Below, in pieces: positions 15,998 to 23,194 of a stretch of DNA of 23,387 nt (positions within the stretch are counted from its first letter, which is position 1; each line of letters opens with the position of its first letter). Under the pieces are notes generated by a model, which worked only from the letters and a program-made list of their open reading frames with translations, did no database searches and was not told the DNA's origin. The position numbers and the translations under genes were made by a program. This DNA comes from an uncultured Mollicutes bacterium (GTDB lineage Bacteria; Bacillota_I; Bacilli_A; RFN20; CAG-826), in the NCBI GenBank assembly GCA_900540385.1, contig UQFY01000022.1, positions 1 through 23,387 of the forward strand, given 5' to 3'.

Positions 15998-17344
15998 TCA
16001 TAGGTGCGGTAGATATACCGTAGGAAAGCCAACGAGAGAAGGTAAAAGCGTGAATTCAAACAAAAGAGCGGCGAAAGCAACGAGTAACGTCGGTATAGAC
16101 ACAACCAATCCATATAAGGTGAACTTTCCGAAGGAGAACTTTAAATCGTGTTCCTTTAGGATTCTCATCCACATGATACCCGCCAAGGCACCTATTGGTG
16201 TTAGAATTGCCCCTAAATTACTTGAAATAATCGTCGCAAATAATGCCGATTCGCCAGAAGGAAGAAAAGAAAGCAGATCCGCATAGAAAATAGACATTGG
16301 TAAATTGTTCATTAAATTCGCTAAGAAGAAACTCGATAAGCCATAGCTCCACATCGGGTTGAATTGAGATAGGAAATTGCCTATTTCCGCACTAACTCCT
16401 TCTTTAGATAAAGCCATAACAATTCCAAACATCGATAAAAGGAAAGGTGCTAAAGAGAAAGGCAATCTTTTTCCTGCTTTCCATAGTAAAAGAGGCTTTT
16501 CTTTAGAAAGGAGAGAATAAGCAAGAATAAGAAGCATAAGCAATACCGCTCCAATTAAAGCGAATATCCACATTGGAATACGAAAGAAACCACTAATGGC
16601 CATAAAGACGGTAACCAATAGCAATATTCCTAAAGCGGAATAAAGGATAAATGGCTTCTGTATTTTTTCTTCCGTTACCTGAATATTCATCTTTTCTTTG
16701 AGGTTCTTATGGAACAAAAGAAGCAATAACCCTAATGAAAATAGACCTGCTAATAAGGTTGGGAACCACATCCTTACAAAATATGAAACAAAATTCAAAG
16801 CGAAGAAAGAAGACAAGTACACGTTCGTCGGATTGCCGAATATAAACATCATAGACCACGTATTTGCCGCAACAAATTCACAAAACAGGAAGGGGATAGG
16901 ATTTATTTTTGCATCCTTTGCAAAGAAAAGGATAAATGGGGTAAAAGAGATGATCACAATATCATTTGATGTAAACATCGTGAGAAAAGCACAAAGGAAA
17001 TACAAAATGATAAATAAAGCGAGCTGAGAATTCTTAGCCCTTTTTACAGCTAAACTTGCTAAAAAAGAAAAGAAGCCTAATTCATCAAGAACGGTGCTTA
17101 TAAAAGCAGTCCCAAAGAACAAAGCTAGAATCTCTAACGGATTCATTGTCGTGTCCTTTACCAAATTCGATAGATAATCTTGAATTGGTAAAAGCCCAGT
17201 TGCTAGAAGGATTATTAAAGCGATCAAAGATGGGAAATAAAAGGTTGAGAATTGATGTCCCTTAATTGTGATTACCGGAAACAACAGAAGACATAAAAAA
17301 GTAAGAAGAATTGCCAAACAAGCAATGATACATGTAGCTATCAT
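15998..17344 (-). CDS. ArsB/NhaD-type ion transporter (SLC13/IT superfamily permease)
   Basis: This 448-aa integral membrane protein has about eleven hydrophobic segments. LTMFTSNDIVIISFTPFILF (near residue 120) and FVAANTWSMMFIFGNPTNVYLS (near 155) are the paired re-entrant hairpin signatures of the ArsB/NhaD branch (TND and GNP motifs). The second half repeats the fold with LANLMNNLPMS and SNLGAILTPIGALAGIMW. The substrate could be arsenite, sodium/proton or a dicarboxylate; no ars genes lie nearby, so the name arsB is not given. There is no ribosome binding site before ATG 17344. Instead the start overlaps the TGA of a 34-codon upstream ORF (ATGA), so translation is likely coupled. No clear terminator follows the stop. 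Confidence 0.85.
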   Translation of the reverse strand: MIATCIIACLAILLTFLCLLLFPVITIKGHQFSTFYFPSLIALIILLATGLLPIQDYLSNLVKDTTMNPLEILALFFGTAFISTVLDELGFFSFLASLAVKRAKNSQLALFIILYFLCAFLTMFTSNDIVIISFTPFILFFAKDAKINPIPFLFCEFVAANTWSMMFIFGNPTNVYLSSFFALNFVSYFVRMWFPTLLAGLFSLGLLLLLFHKNLKEKMNIQVTEEKIQKPFILYSALGILLLVTVFMAISGFFRIPMWIFALIGAVLLMLLILAYSLLSKEKPLLLWKAGKRLPFSLAPFLLSMFGIVMALSKEGVSAEIGNFLSQFNPMWSYGLSSFFLANLMNNLPMSIFYADLLSFLPSGESALFATIISSNLGAILTPIGALAGIMWMRILKEHDLKFSFGKFTLYGLVVSIPTLLVAFAALLFEFTLLPSLVGFPTVYLPHL

Positions 17345-17445
17345 AAGGATATATTTATTTTATTAAGAGATGGTAAGGATTGATCTTTTGATTCAAGGCA
17401 TTGACCTAAGAATCTTAGAGATTGTTTCTTTTTACTTTCTTTCAT
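17341..17445 (-). CDS. 34-aa leader ORF coupled to the ArsB/NhaD-type permease
   Basis: ATG 17445 has GGAGA 5 nt upstream and opens a 34-codon frame whose TGA overlaps the permease ATG by the classic ATGA arrangement. The peptide is basic and polar (MKESKKKQSLRFLGQCLESK then DQSLPSLNKINISL), with no membrane segment and one Cys. TATAAT at 17469-17474 (minus strand) could be its promoter. Its likely role is translational coupling or leader-peptide control. Confidence 0.5.
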   Translation of the reverse strand: MKESKKKQSLRFLGQCLESKDQSLPSLNKINISL

Positions 17446-17585
17446 CCCCGTCTCCATGAATATCGAGAATTATAAAACAATTCATAAAGGGTGATATCTA
17501 TTTTGAAATTTTTAGACCAAAGTTTCTCCGATGAAGCCTAGTAAATCGGCTGGAATTTCAGTTGTTATTTAACTCAATAAAAACG

Positions 17586-17614
17586 TTGACTGTGTTTTAT
17601 TATGAATATATATT
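17586..17614 (+). promoter_or_regulatory. Promoter of the cassette B ATPase
   Basis: TTGACT (17586-17591) and TATATT (17609-17614) with a 17-bp spacer form a near-consensus promoter. The -10 overlaps the left iteron repeat, so the predicted start site and the whole leader lie in the repeat. The remaining part of 17446-17585 shows no gene beyond the -10 for the small leader ORF. Confidence 0.6.
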
Positions 17615-17648
17615 TTAGTAAATCATAAATTACTAAATCATAAATTAC
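17611..17648. repeat. Cassette B left direct repeat (38 bp, 15-bp iterons)
   Basis: It differs from 19121-19158 at a single base. Internally it is TAGTAAATCATAAAT followed by TACTAAATCATAAAT and a partial third unit, that is, tandem 15-bp iterons. It ends 8 nt before the ATPase start codon. Confidence 0.9.
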
Positions 17649-17656
17649 AAAATACC

Positions 17657-19036
17657 ATGAATTTCATTGCAAGAGAAGAAGAAACACGAGCAATTCAAAA
17701 TTTGCTAAAGAAAAAAGGCTACCAGGGCGGAATCGTTTATGGTAGAAGAAGAACCGGGAAAACGGAATTAATTAAACATTGTTTAGAAAATGAAGACATT
17801 CCTTTTATTATTTTTCAATGTAAAGAAAGCAACGATCGCGATAACACGAAATCTTTAACCGAATTAATACGAAAGACAATTGGGCAAGCAACTGTTTCTT
17901 TTGACAATTTTGTTGATGCGGTTGAAGCTCTTTTCGAATATGCTGCTGATAGGCCATTTTGCTTAGTGCTAGATGAATATCCATATCTAAGAACTTTCAT
18001 AGAGGGGTGTGACTCTAAATTTCAGGAAATTATCGACAAATATGCCATGAAAACCCAAATGAAATTCTTTCTTCTTGGCAGCAGCATTTCCATCATGGAA
18101 GGAATATTAGAACATGACAATCCTCTTTATATGCGGTTCCATTTGTCTATTTTGCTTAAACAAATGGACTATTATGATTCGTCCAAATTCTATCCCTCTT
18201 TTTCAAACGAAGACAAAATAAAACTGTATTCTGTTTTTGGCGGAATTCCATTTTATAATGCGCAAATTGACGAAACCATTTCGGTAAAAGAGAATATCAT
18301 TCGAATTTTAAGTGGCCGCTTCACCGGTTTGAAAGAATACATAGAAACCCATCTTGCTGAAGAATTAAGGAAGATAAATAATGCAAATGTTGTTTTTGAA
18401 ACCATCGCATTAGGCACGTTTCATTTTTCCGATATCTTAAGCAAAACTCATGTTGAATCATCTGCGGCCTTGGCCAACATACTTCAAAAACTGATGAAGA
18501 TGGATCTTATTGAATACGTATCGCCCATTAACGATTCAAAAAATAAACAAAAAAGAGGATATCGTATTGCTGATGCCTGCGTTCATTTTTATTATTATTT
18601 CATTTATCGAAATGAATCTATGCATCGATTGCTTAAAGACAGCGTCTTTTATGATCAATACATTTCCGACAAACTAAATTCGATTTTTGTTCCAAAAACC
18701 TTTGAAACCGTTTGTAAGGAATATCTTATTCGCAAAAACAGCAACGGGACGCTAAAACCAATGTTGGAGGATATCGGAACATTTTGGTACGACAATCCAA
18801 AAGAAAGGAAAAACGGCCAATTTGATGTTGTAGGTAAATGTGAAGAAGGCTATGTATTTTTCGAATGCAAATACACAAATTCGTTGCTTGATGATTCCGT
18901 AATTAAAGAAGAAATTAATCAGGTTTCGGAAACTTCATTAAAACCTATTCAATATGGATTTTTCTCTAAAAACGGATTTCAACTTAAACAAAAATATCCT
19001 TATCTTTTCTTCACCTTGGATGATTTATATAAATAA
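17657..19036 (+). CDS. Cassette B: STAND/archaeal-type ATPase with C-terminal PD-(D/E)XK domain
   Basis: This 459-aa protein is a homologue of the cassette A ATPase along its whole length. FIAREEETRAI and Walker A GRRRTGKT occupy the same residues (29-36); LVLDEYPYL is Walker B; GSSISIMEG is the sensor-like motif; FGGIPFYN matches FGGIPYYL of A. The C-terminus shows GQFDVV near 387, FECKY near 402 and YGFFSKNGF, fitting a PD-(D/E)XK nuclease. ATG 17657 has no Shine-Dalgarno sequence; the leader is the iteron repeat itself, so translation should be weak or controlled. The gene is solitary and bracketed by two near-identical 38-bp repeats. The repeats differ in sequence from those of cassette A, which suggests each ATPase has its own cognate site. 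Confidence 0.85.
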   Translation: MNFIAREEETRAIQNLLKKKGYQGGIVYGRRRTGKTELIKHCLENEDIPFIIFQCKESNDRDNTKSLTELIRKTIGQATVSFDNFVDAVEALFEYAADRPFCLVLDEYPYLRTFIEGCDSKFQEIIDKYAMKTQMKFFLLGSSISIMEGILEHDNPLYMRFHLSILLKQMDYYDSSKFYPSFSNEDKIKLYSVFGGIPFYNAQIDETISVKENIIRILSGRFTGLKEYIETHLAEELRKINNANVVFETIALGTFHFSDILSKTHVESSAALANILQKLMKMDLIEYVSPINDSKNKQKRGYRIADACVHFYYYFIYRNESMHRLLKDSVFYDQYISDKLNSIFVPKTFETVCKEYLIRKNSNGTLKPMLEDIGTFWYDNPKERKNGQFDVVGKCEEGYVFFECKYTNSLLDDSVIKEEINQVSETSLKPIQYGFFSKNGFQLKQKYPYLFFTLDDLYK

Positions 19037-19120
19037 AAAGATGTAATGAATGCTTATTCGTTGGCTCTGCGGCTCAATCTAAAACTGAGCTCAATTAAAA
19101 ACGGTTTAAATCTGTCATCT

Positions 19121-19158
19121 TATTTTAGTAAATCATAAATTAGTAAATCATAAATTAC
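19121..19158. repeat. Cassette B right direct repeat (38 bp)
   Basis: It has the same orientation as the left copy, with one mismatch; here the 15-bp unit TAGTAAATCATAAAT is exactly repeated twice. It lies 84 nt after the stop codon. A short GCTCA/TGAGC hairpin at 19074-19092 between stop and repeat has no T-run. Confidence 0.9.
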
Positions 19159-19198
19159 TAATTTTGTTTTTTGAAATTTTACGTTCGTTAGATCGTTC

Positions 19199-19232
19199 AA
19201 AAAGGAAAAGAAGACGCACGTGGCGTCTTCTC
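19199..19232 (-). terminator. Terminator of the lipoprotein gene
   Basis: On the minus strand AGAAGACGC-cacgt-GCGTCTTCT is a perfect 9-bp stem followed by TTTCCTTTTT. It lies about 20 nt after the lipoprotein stop. Confidence 0.9.
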
Positions 19233-19253
19233 TTGTGGGGGGAATTAACTGAA

Positions 19254-20393
19254 TTATTTTGTGATTAATTTAATCCAATCATCATAATCGATGGTGGTAG
19301 GAAGCTTGGTGTAGCTTTCTTTGTCTGTTACTTCCTTAACGGTAACATCTGCTCCATATTGGAAGTTGAGTTTAGCGTTGAAATCATAATCAACGGAAGC
19401 AGTGCTAGAGAAGGTGACTCCATTTACGGACCAATTCATAACAAAGGAATAGCTGACATCAAGGGTGATACCAATGGATTTCACACCGGTTTCATCAAAG
19501 ATGATGGCTAATGCGTATTTGTTTACATCCAAGGTAGAGGTTGCTTTTGTATTCCATCCAGGGATGGTGAACTCTTTATCAAAGTCATCTTTATCGATGC
19601 CAAATTCATCTTCAAAGTTTTTTGCGTCTTTTAAGCCAGTGACATCAACAGAGTAAGAATAAGTGCCATCGTCATGTTCAAGGGCCTTTAACGTTCCACC
19701 TTGTGAAGCGATTTCTTCGATTGCTTCGCTAAAGTCGTTGACGAAATCATCAAGTTCAATTTCGGAGAATAATGGAAGTTCTTTCTTTTCTAAGCCATTG
19801 TCGAAGGAGACTTTATCGCCAAAAGAGAAATCTCCTTGATATTTGCCGATTTCTTTTTCCTCACCAACTTTAGAAGAGATAGTGGCTTTCAAATTGTTAT
19901 CAGATAAATCAAGATAAGTGGTGTTACCCTCCGTATAGCTTCCTAAAGAGAGTTTGGCTTCTGGGATAGCGAATTTCTTGTTATAGGCACCTGCTTGATA
20001 AAGGGTAGAAGAAGAATATTCTGCGCCTACTAAACCATATCCTTTAACATCATCGATGTTTGTAGATGTTAAGCCAGTTGCAGCACCTTCTAAAGCAACA
20101 TTGTCGATAGCAACATTGCTTTCATATTTGATGGAAGTTTCACCACTTTCGCCTGGGAGCTTTTGCTCTGATTTCTTGTTTAAATGATAGGACGCCCCCT
20201 CTAAATTGAATCCAAGAGCGTCAACTTTTGTCATGGCTTCTTCACATTTTTGCGCTTTGACTTTGAGTTGTTGGGCAGTGATTTCTTTGCCAGCAGGAAC
20301 TTCTCCACCGGCTTTCACTTCATTGCTATTACATGCAGCAAGTAATCCCATAAGGGGAAGAACGGCTAGAATTTTGAGTTTATTGTTTTTCAT
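19254..20393 (-). CDS. Lipoprotein of unknown function, ECF-sigma controlled
   Basis: This 379-aa predicted surface lipoprotein has a basic start (MKNNKLKI), a hydrophobic segment and lipobox LAAC with Cys21. The mature part is beta-rich and acidic, with many Lys/Asp/Thr/Ser residues and no Cys, and an amphipathic helix near residues 38-60 (TAQQLKVKAQKCEEAMTKVD contains its only later Cys). I recognise no domain; the fold may resemble LppX/LolA-like or other lipid- or ligand-binding barrels, but this is a guess. AGAGGA precedes the start. Its promoter shares an 11-bp element and a -10 element with the promoter of the sigma gene two genes upstream, so it is the likely main target of that sigma factor. 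Confidence 0.75.
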   Translation of the reverse strand: MKNNKLKILAVLPLMGLLAACNSNEVKAGGEVPAGKEITAQQLKVKAQKCEEAMTKVDALGFNLEGASYHLNKKSEQKLPGESGETSIKYESNVAIDNVALEGAATGLTSTNIDDVKGYGLVGAEYSSSTLYQAGAYNKKFAIPEAKLSLGSYTEGNTTYLDLSDNNLKATISSKVGEEKEIGKYQGDFSFGDKVSFDNGLEKKELPLFSEIELDDFVNDFSEAIEEIASQGGTLKALEHDDGTYSYSVDVTGLKDAKNFEDEFGIDKDDFDKEFTIPGWNTKATSTLDVNKYALAIIFDETGVKSIGITLDVSYSFVMNWSVNGVTFSSTASVDYDFNAKLNFQYGADVTVKEVTDKESYTKLPTTIDYDDWIKLITK

Positions 20394-20415
20394 AGGTTTT
20401 GTCCTCTTTTCACCA

Positions 20416-20448
20416 TATATACAAATATGGATATATGTTTTATTGGAA
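20416..20448 (-). promoter_or_regulatory. Predicted ECF-sigma promoter of the lipoprotein gene
   Basis: TTCCAATAAAA (20438-20448), 13 nt, then TTGTATATA (20416-20424), followed by TGGTG. The same two blocks, one base closer, precede the sigma gene. It lies in the short gap after the anti-sigma stop. Confidence 0.6.
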
Positions 20449-20453
20449 TTTTT

Positions 20454-21488
20454 TTAATTATTTGTTGGGAATGTGTAATTTAATCTTCCAAAGTCGTCTT
20501 TTTTAGCCACGAAATCCGTCTTTAAGTAAGAGAGAGAAGGAGAGTAAGTCATCTCTAAGAAACTGACCTCGTATGTTTTCTCTTTACGGTCATATAGCGT
20601 GGTGGTTTGTAAGGATCCTTCTTTGTAATTATGAATAAGGTTACAAGAATCTTTCTCTTGTCCGTCTACTAAGAAATCTACGGAAATTCTATAGATGTCA
20701 AAATCTTGAGGAAGAAAGCTTTCTTGGTTCATGGCTTGATAATATAACCAATGTCCATCTTCATCGCTTTCTTGGAAGATGGTGATGCTTCGAGTGCCGT
20801 TTACGAAAACGCATTTCAAGCTTTGCTCATCTTCATCGTTATTAACGTACATGCATCCCTTATAAATATTTCCATCCATAACATAAATGGCTTGATTGAT
20901 AGAGACGCCTTCACGGATGTCATTTTGGGTATAGACTCGATTTTCACCTTGCAAAAGAACGTAATGATAAGTCTCGTTATCATAGATATAAGTGGTTTTT
21001 CCATAGGATAAGGAGAAAGAATTATCTGTCTCAAGGAAAAGATCAATTGTTCCAAATAGAGAGGAATAAGTATTCTTCACATGTTCCTCTTTGTTTTGTA
21101 CTCCGATAGCAATATCACCCATGAAAGAGGCTTTCTTACCTGAAGGAAGGGATTGTTTACGATTCATTTGAGAACCGAAAAACAAATCTATTCCGGTTTG
21201 AGAGAGTAAGGAAGAATCGTTCAAAGTGTAATTTTCTCCTTTTGTTAGATAATCGATTTGGATGTTGGAACCATCAGAATTTGGCTTTGGAGTAAAACGA
21301 ATGGCTAAGAAAGTGGACAAAGCCGCTACAGCAACTGTTCCTAAAGAAAGGCCAAAAGGTAGCCAGAAACGTTTTCTTTTCTTAGGTTCTGATTTCTTTT
21401 CCGTTAAATAACGGGCAAGAATCATCTTTGAAGTGCTATGAATCTCAAACTTTTCGGATTCTCTTTTGATTTCTTCATTGATATCCAT
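20454..21488 (-). CDS. Membrane-anchored probable anti-sigma factor
   Basis: This 344-aa protein has a cytoplasmic N-terminus of about 40 residues (helical, charged, KKSEPKKRKR just before the membrane), one transmembrane segment (about 41-65, FWLPFGLSLGTVAVAALSTF) and a roughly 280-residue outer domain rich in aromatic and acidic residues with pairs such as NDSSLLSQTGIDLFFG. This layout, and the 14-nt overlap with the ECF sigma gene upstream, make it the likely anti-sigma factor that holds the sigma at the membrane. I do not recognise a known anti-sigma domain in its N-terminus. GGAG lies before its start inside the sigma gene. Confidence 0.7.
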   Translation of the reverse strand: MDINEEIKRESEKFEIHSTSKMILARYLTEKKSEPKKRKRFWLPFGLSLGTVAVAALSTFLAIRFTPKPNSDGSNIQIDYLTKGENYTLNDSSLLSQTGIDLFFGSQMNRKQSLPSGKKASFMGDIAIGVQNKEEHVKNTYSSLFGTIDLFLETDNSFSLSYGKTTYIYDNETYHYVLLQGENRVYTQNDIREGVSINQAIYVMDGNIYKGCMYVNNDEDEQSLKCVFVNGTRSITIFQESDEDGHWLYYQAMNQESFLPQDFDIYRISVDFLVDGQEKDSCNLIHNYKEGSLQTTTLYDRKEKTYEVSFLEMTYSPSLSYLKTDFVAKKDDFGRLNYTFPTNN

Positions 21489-21996
21489 CTTTTTCTAGCT
21501 CCTTTCTTAATTTCTTTATAGCGTTGTTGTAAGCCCAGGTGACACTCCCTAAAGGCATATGGATTGCTTCGGCTATTTCCTTATGCCCCATTTCGTAAAT
21601 AGAATGCATCAAGACGATTTGCTCTTCTTTTTGAGTGAGCACCTTTCCCATCACTTCGAATACATGGATGTCGTTTTTTTCTTCTTTTGCAGGGATTAAC
21701 GACGGATCTAATTCGTAGGATATTCGGGACCTTTCTTTGCTAAGATTGATGGCCAAATTTCTAGCTGTACTCATCAAATAAGCCAGAACAGATTTGTCTT
21801 TCCTTAGAGTTGGCAATTTCTCTAGGAACTTGATGTAAGTATCTTGCAAGACGTTTTCTGTTTCGCCTTCTTCATGAAGGATACTGTAGGCTGAAAGATA
21901 GACCCCACGTTTCGTTCTTTCGTAAAATTCATCGAAGAACTCCATGTGGCCTTTCTGTAGCTGTTCCAATAATTCATTCAAACGATCCTGCGGCAT
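21475..21996 (-). CDS. ECF-type RNA polymerase sigma factor
   Basis: This 173-aa protein has region 2 near residues 20-90 (FFDEFYERTKRGVYLSAYSI, VLQDTYIKFLEKLP, SVLAYLMSTARNLAIN) and region 4 near 110-170 (LTQKEEQIVLMHSIYEMGHK, EIAEAIHMPLGSVTWAYNNA, IKKLRKEL), as in sigma-70 family ECF proteins. It should direct RNA polymerase to the envelope-stress-like regulon, including itself and the lipoprotein gene. Only 10 nt separate the -10-like element from ATG 21996, so a near-leaderless mRNA or a later start (Met18, with GAAAGG upstream) is possible; the former keeps all of region 2. It overlaps the anti-sigma gene by 14 nt. Confidence 0.9.
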   Translation of the reverse strand: MPQDRLNELLEQLQKGHMEFFDEFYERTKRGVYLSAYSILHEEGETENVLQDTYIKFLEKLPTLRKDKSVLAYLMSTARNLAINLSKERSRISYELDPSLIPAKEEKNDIHVFEVMGKVLTQKEEQIVLMHSIYEMGHKEIAEAIHMPLGSVTWAYNNAIKKLRKELEKDGYQ

Positions 21997-22006
21997 CCTT
22001 ACACCC

Positions 22007-22038
22007 TATATACAAAAATAATTCATCTTTTATTGGAA
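22007..22038 (-). promoter_or_regulatory. Predicted autoregulatory ECF promoter of the sigma gene
   Basis: TTCCAATAAAA (22028-22038), 12 nt, then TTGTATATA (22007-22015), followed by GGGTG. It is shared with the lipoprotein promoter. No classical TTGACA/TATAAT pair is needed to explain the locus. Confidence 0.6.
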
Positions 22039-22369
22039 AAATATCTTTCTTTTTTTAAAAATGAGAGTTGCAAGATTTTTGTGCAATCTTCAAGTTGCAT
22101 ATCTTTTTCCCTTTTCTATCCGTTAAAGCCCATTGGTTGTTTCTTCTCCTCACACAGCTCAAACATGAATTTAGCCGACCTAATGATTTGCGCAGCCGTT
22201 GATTTGCTTATTTAAATTGACTTTGCGTGAAGGAAAATTCCCCTTTTAAATGACCTGTGATCTATTTTATAGTCCGAAAAATCGTGAAAGACTTGAAAAG
22301 AACACAAAAGAAACGGGTCAAAACGGCGGAACAATCCGGCCAATAACCAACGACTAGGTCTTCTGAAAC
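22039..22369. other. Intergenic stretch between sigma gene and toxN
   Basis: I see no supported gene. A small imperfect hairpin on the minus strand (CGGA/TCCG core, 22331-22346, followed by CCGTTTTG) could be a weak terminator of toxN. An isolated TTGACT near 22218 has no matching -10. Confidence 0.4.
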
Positions 22370-22951
22370 CTATATCGCGTATTCTTTGATCACAAACTGC
22401 TCTATCTCTTTGAAATTCACTGTAGCTTTTAGATAACCCGGTTTTCTTCTATTTTCCCAGTATTTCTCGTTGCTCTCGTTTGTTTTTGCGCTATAAAGTC
22501 TTTTGGCTTTGCCTTTGATTTCTAAAAGATTTTCTTTGATCCAATTTAGTTCATCAATGAGAAGGTCTTTATATTTGTTATTAGCAAGAATGAGAGAGTC
22601 TTTTTCCTTGTTTCCGGTTAAAGGATCCTTTTCTAAAGAAATTTTTCTTATTTCCGATTCTGGAACAGGGATCATATTGTTCAATAATATTTTTCCTAAG
22701 TATTCTCCTCTTTTATTGATCATTCTTAAAATGGTTTGAGTGGAGGAACGTAACTTTCCATTTTCGTCGTAGTCTTTTGGATCACTAGAGGAGAGGGGCA
22801 AGAAATAATTTTGATTATTAAGTTTGATTATGAATCCGATGTAAGGACGCATGTGTTTTCTATTATTTTCATGATTTGAAAGAACCCTGCGATCGATTGA
22901 GGAAAGCTTAGAAATACAAATATCTGTGATGGAGTAGAAACACATTTCCAT
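22370..22951 (-). CDS. toxN: Type III toxin-antitoxin endoribonuclease (ToxN/AbiQ family)
   Basis: This 193-aa protein has the ToxN/AbiQ layout: short N-terminal strand FYSITDICISKL, the conserved block RPYIGFIIKLNNQNYFLPLS, then LGKILLNNMIPVPESEIRKI, and a helical end with KYKDLLIDELNWIKENLLEI and KAKRLY. Family members are 160-200 aa RNases that cut at A-rich sites and are held inactive by a repeat RNA. ATG 22951 is chosen with AAAGGAG 5 nt upstream; the longer TTG form would start in the terminator. The promoter, two 39-nt repeats and a terminator lie directly upstream, the standard order of these loci. Likely roles are phage abortive infection and locus maintenance. Confidence 0.9.
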   Translation of the reverse strand: MEMCFYSITDICISKLSSIDRRVLSNHENNRKHMRPYIGFIIKLNNQNYFLPLSSSDPKDYDENGKLRSSTQTILRMINKRGEYLGKILLNNMIPVPESEIRKISLEKDPLTGNKEKDSLILANNKYKDLLIDELNWIKENLLEIKGKAKRLYSAKTNESNEKYWENRRKPGYLKATVNFKEIEQFVIKEYAI

Positions 22952-22964
22952 GATATCTCCTTTC

Positions 22965-22994
22965 AAAAAAAGGACCGTTATCTAAGCGATCCTT
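22965..22994 (-). terminator. Terminator between antitoxin RNA and toxN
   Basis: On the minus strand AAGGATCG-9-nt loop-CGGTCCTT (one G-U pair) is followed by T residues. It limits readthrough from the abundant antitoxin RNA into toxN, as in other type III loci. Confidence 0.85.
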
Positions 22995-22995
22995 G

Positions 22996-23080
22996 GATTT
23001 TAGAACTCCACACTCTACGGCAGTGGTCATCCGAGATTTTAGAACCCCACACTCTACGGCAGTGGTCATCCGAGATTTTA
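22996..23080 (-). ncRNA. toxI: ToxI-type antitoxin RNA: two 39-nt tandem repeats plus a 7-nt partial
   Basis: Units at 22996-23034 and 23035-23073 differ at one base; a 7-nt partial copy (23074-23080) precedes them in RNA order. In the RNA each unit starts UCGGAUGACCAC, has CCAC/GUGG and CACU/AGUG self-complementarity fitting a compact hairpin or pseudoknot, and ends in CUAAAAUC, an A-rich site where ToxN would cut. The unit sequence is not one I recall from described ToxI RNAs. Two full repeats is at the low end for type III systems. Confidence 0.85.
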
Positions 23081-23101
23081 TAAGGTTTCCCTTACGTTAT
23101 T

Positions 23102-23131
23102 ATTTTAAGGCGAGAAAGTGAGCTTCGTCAA
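23102..23131 (-). promoter_or_regulatory. Promoter of the toxI-toxN locus
   Basis: TTGACG (23126-23131), 18 bp, TAAAAT (23102-23107) on the minus strand. The start of transcription would be near 23095, about 15-20 nt before the first repeat. Confidence 0.7.
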
Positions 23132-23194
23132 ATATTTAAAGAACAAATTGTCATCTTTTGTTTCCAACAATGAATTCAAACTTATTTTGCTATT

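Noticed and set aside
15930..16286. 118-aa plus-strand ORF
   Set aside because: It is antisense to the permease, whose membrane segments and family motifs are clear.
15998..17344. Naming the permease arsB
   Set aside because: The fold group also includes Na+/H+ and dicarboxylate carriers, and no arsR, arsC or arsA gene is nearby.
22996..23080. Tandem repeats taken as a CRISPR array
   Set aside because: The units are adjacent without spacers, and a ToxN gene with terminator follows; a type III antitoxin explains them.
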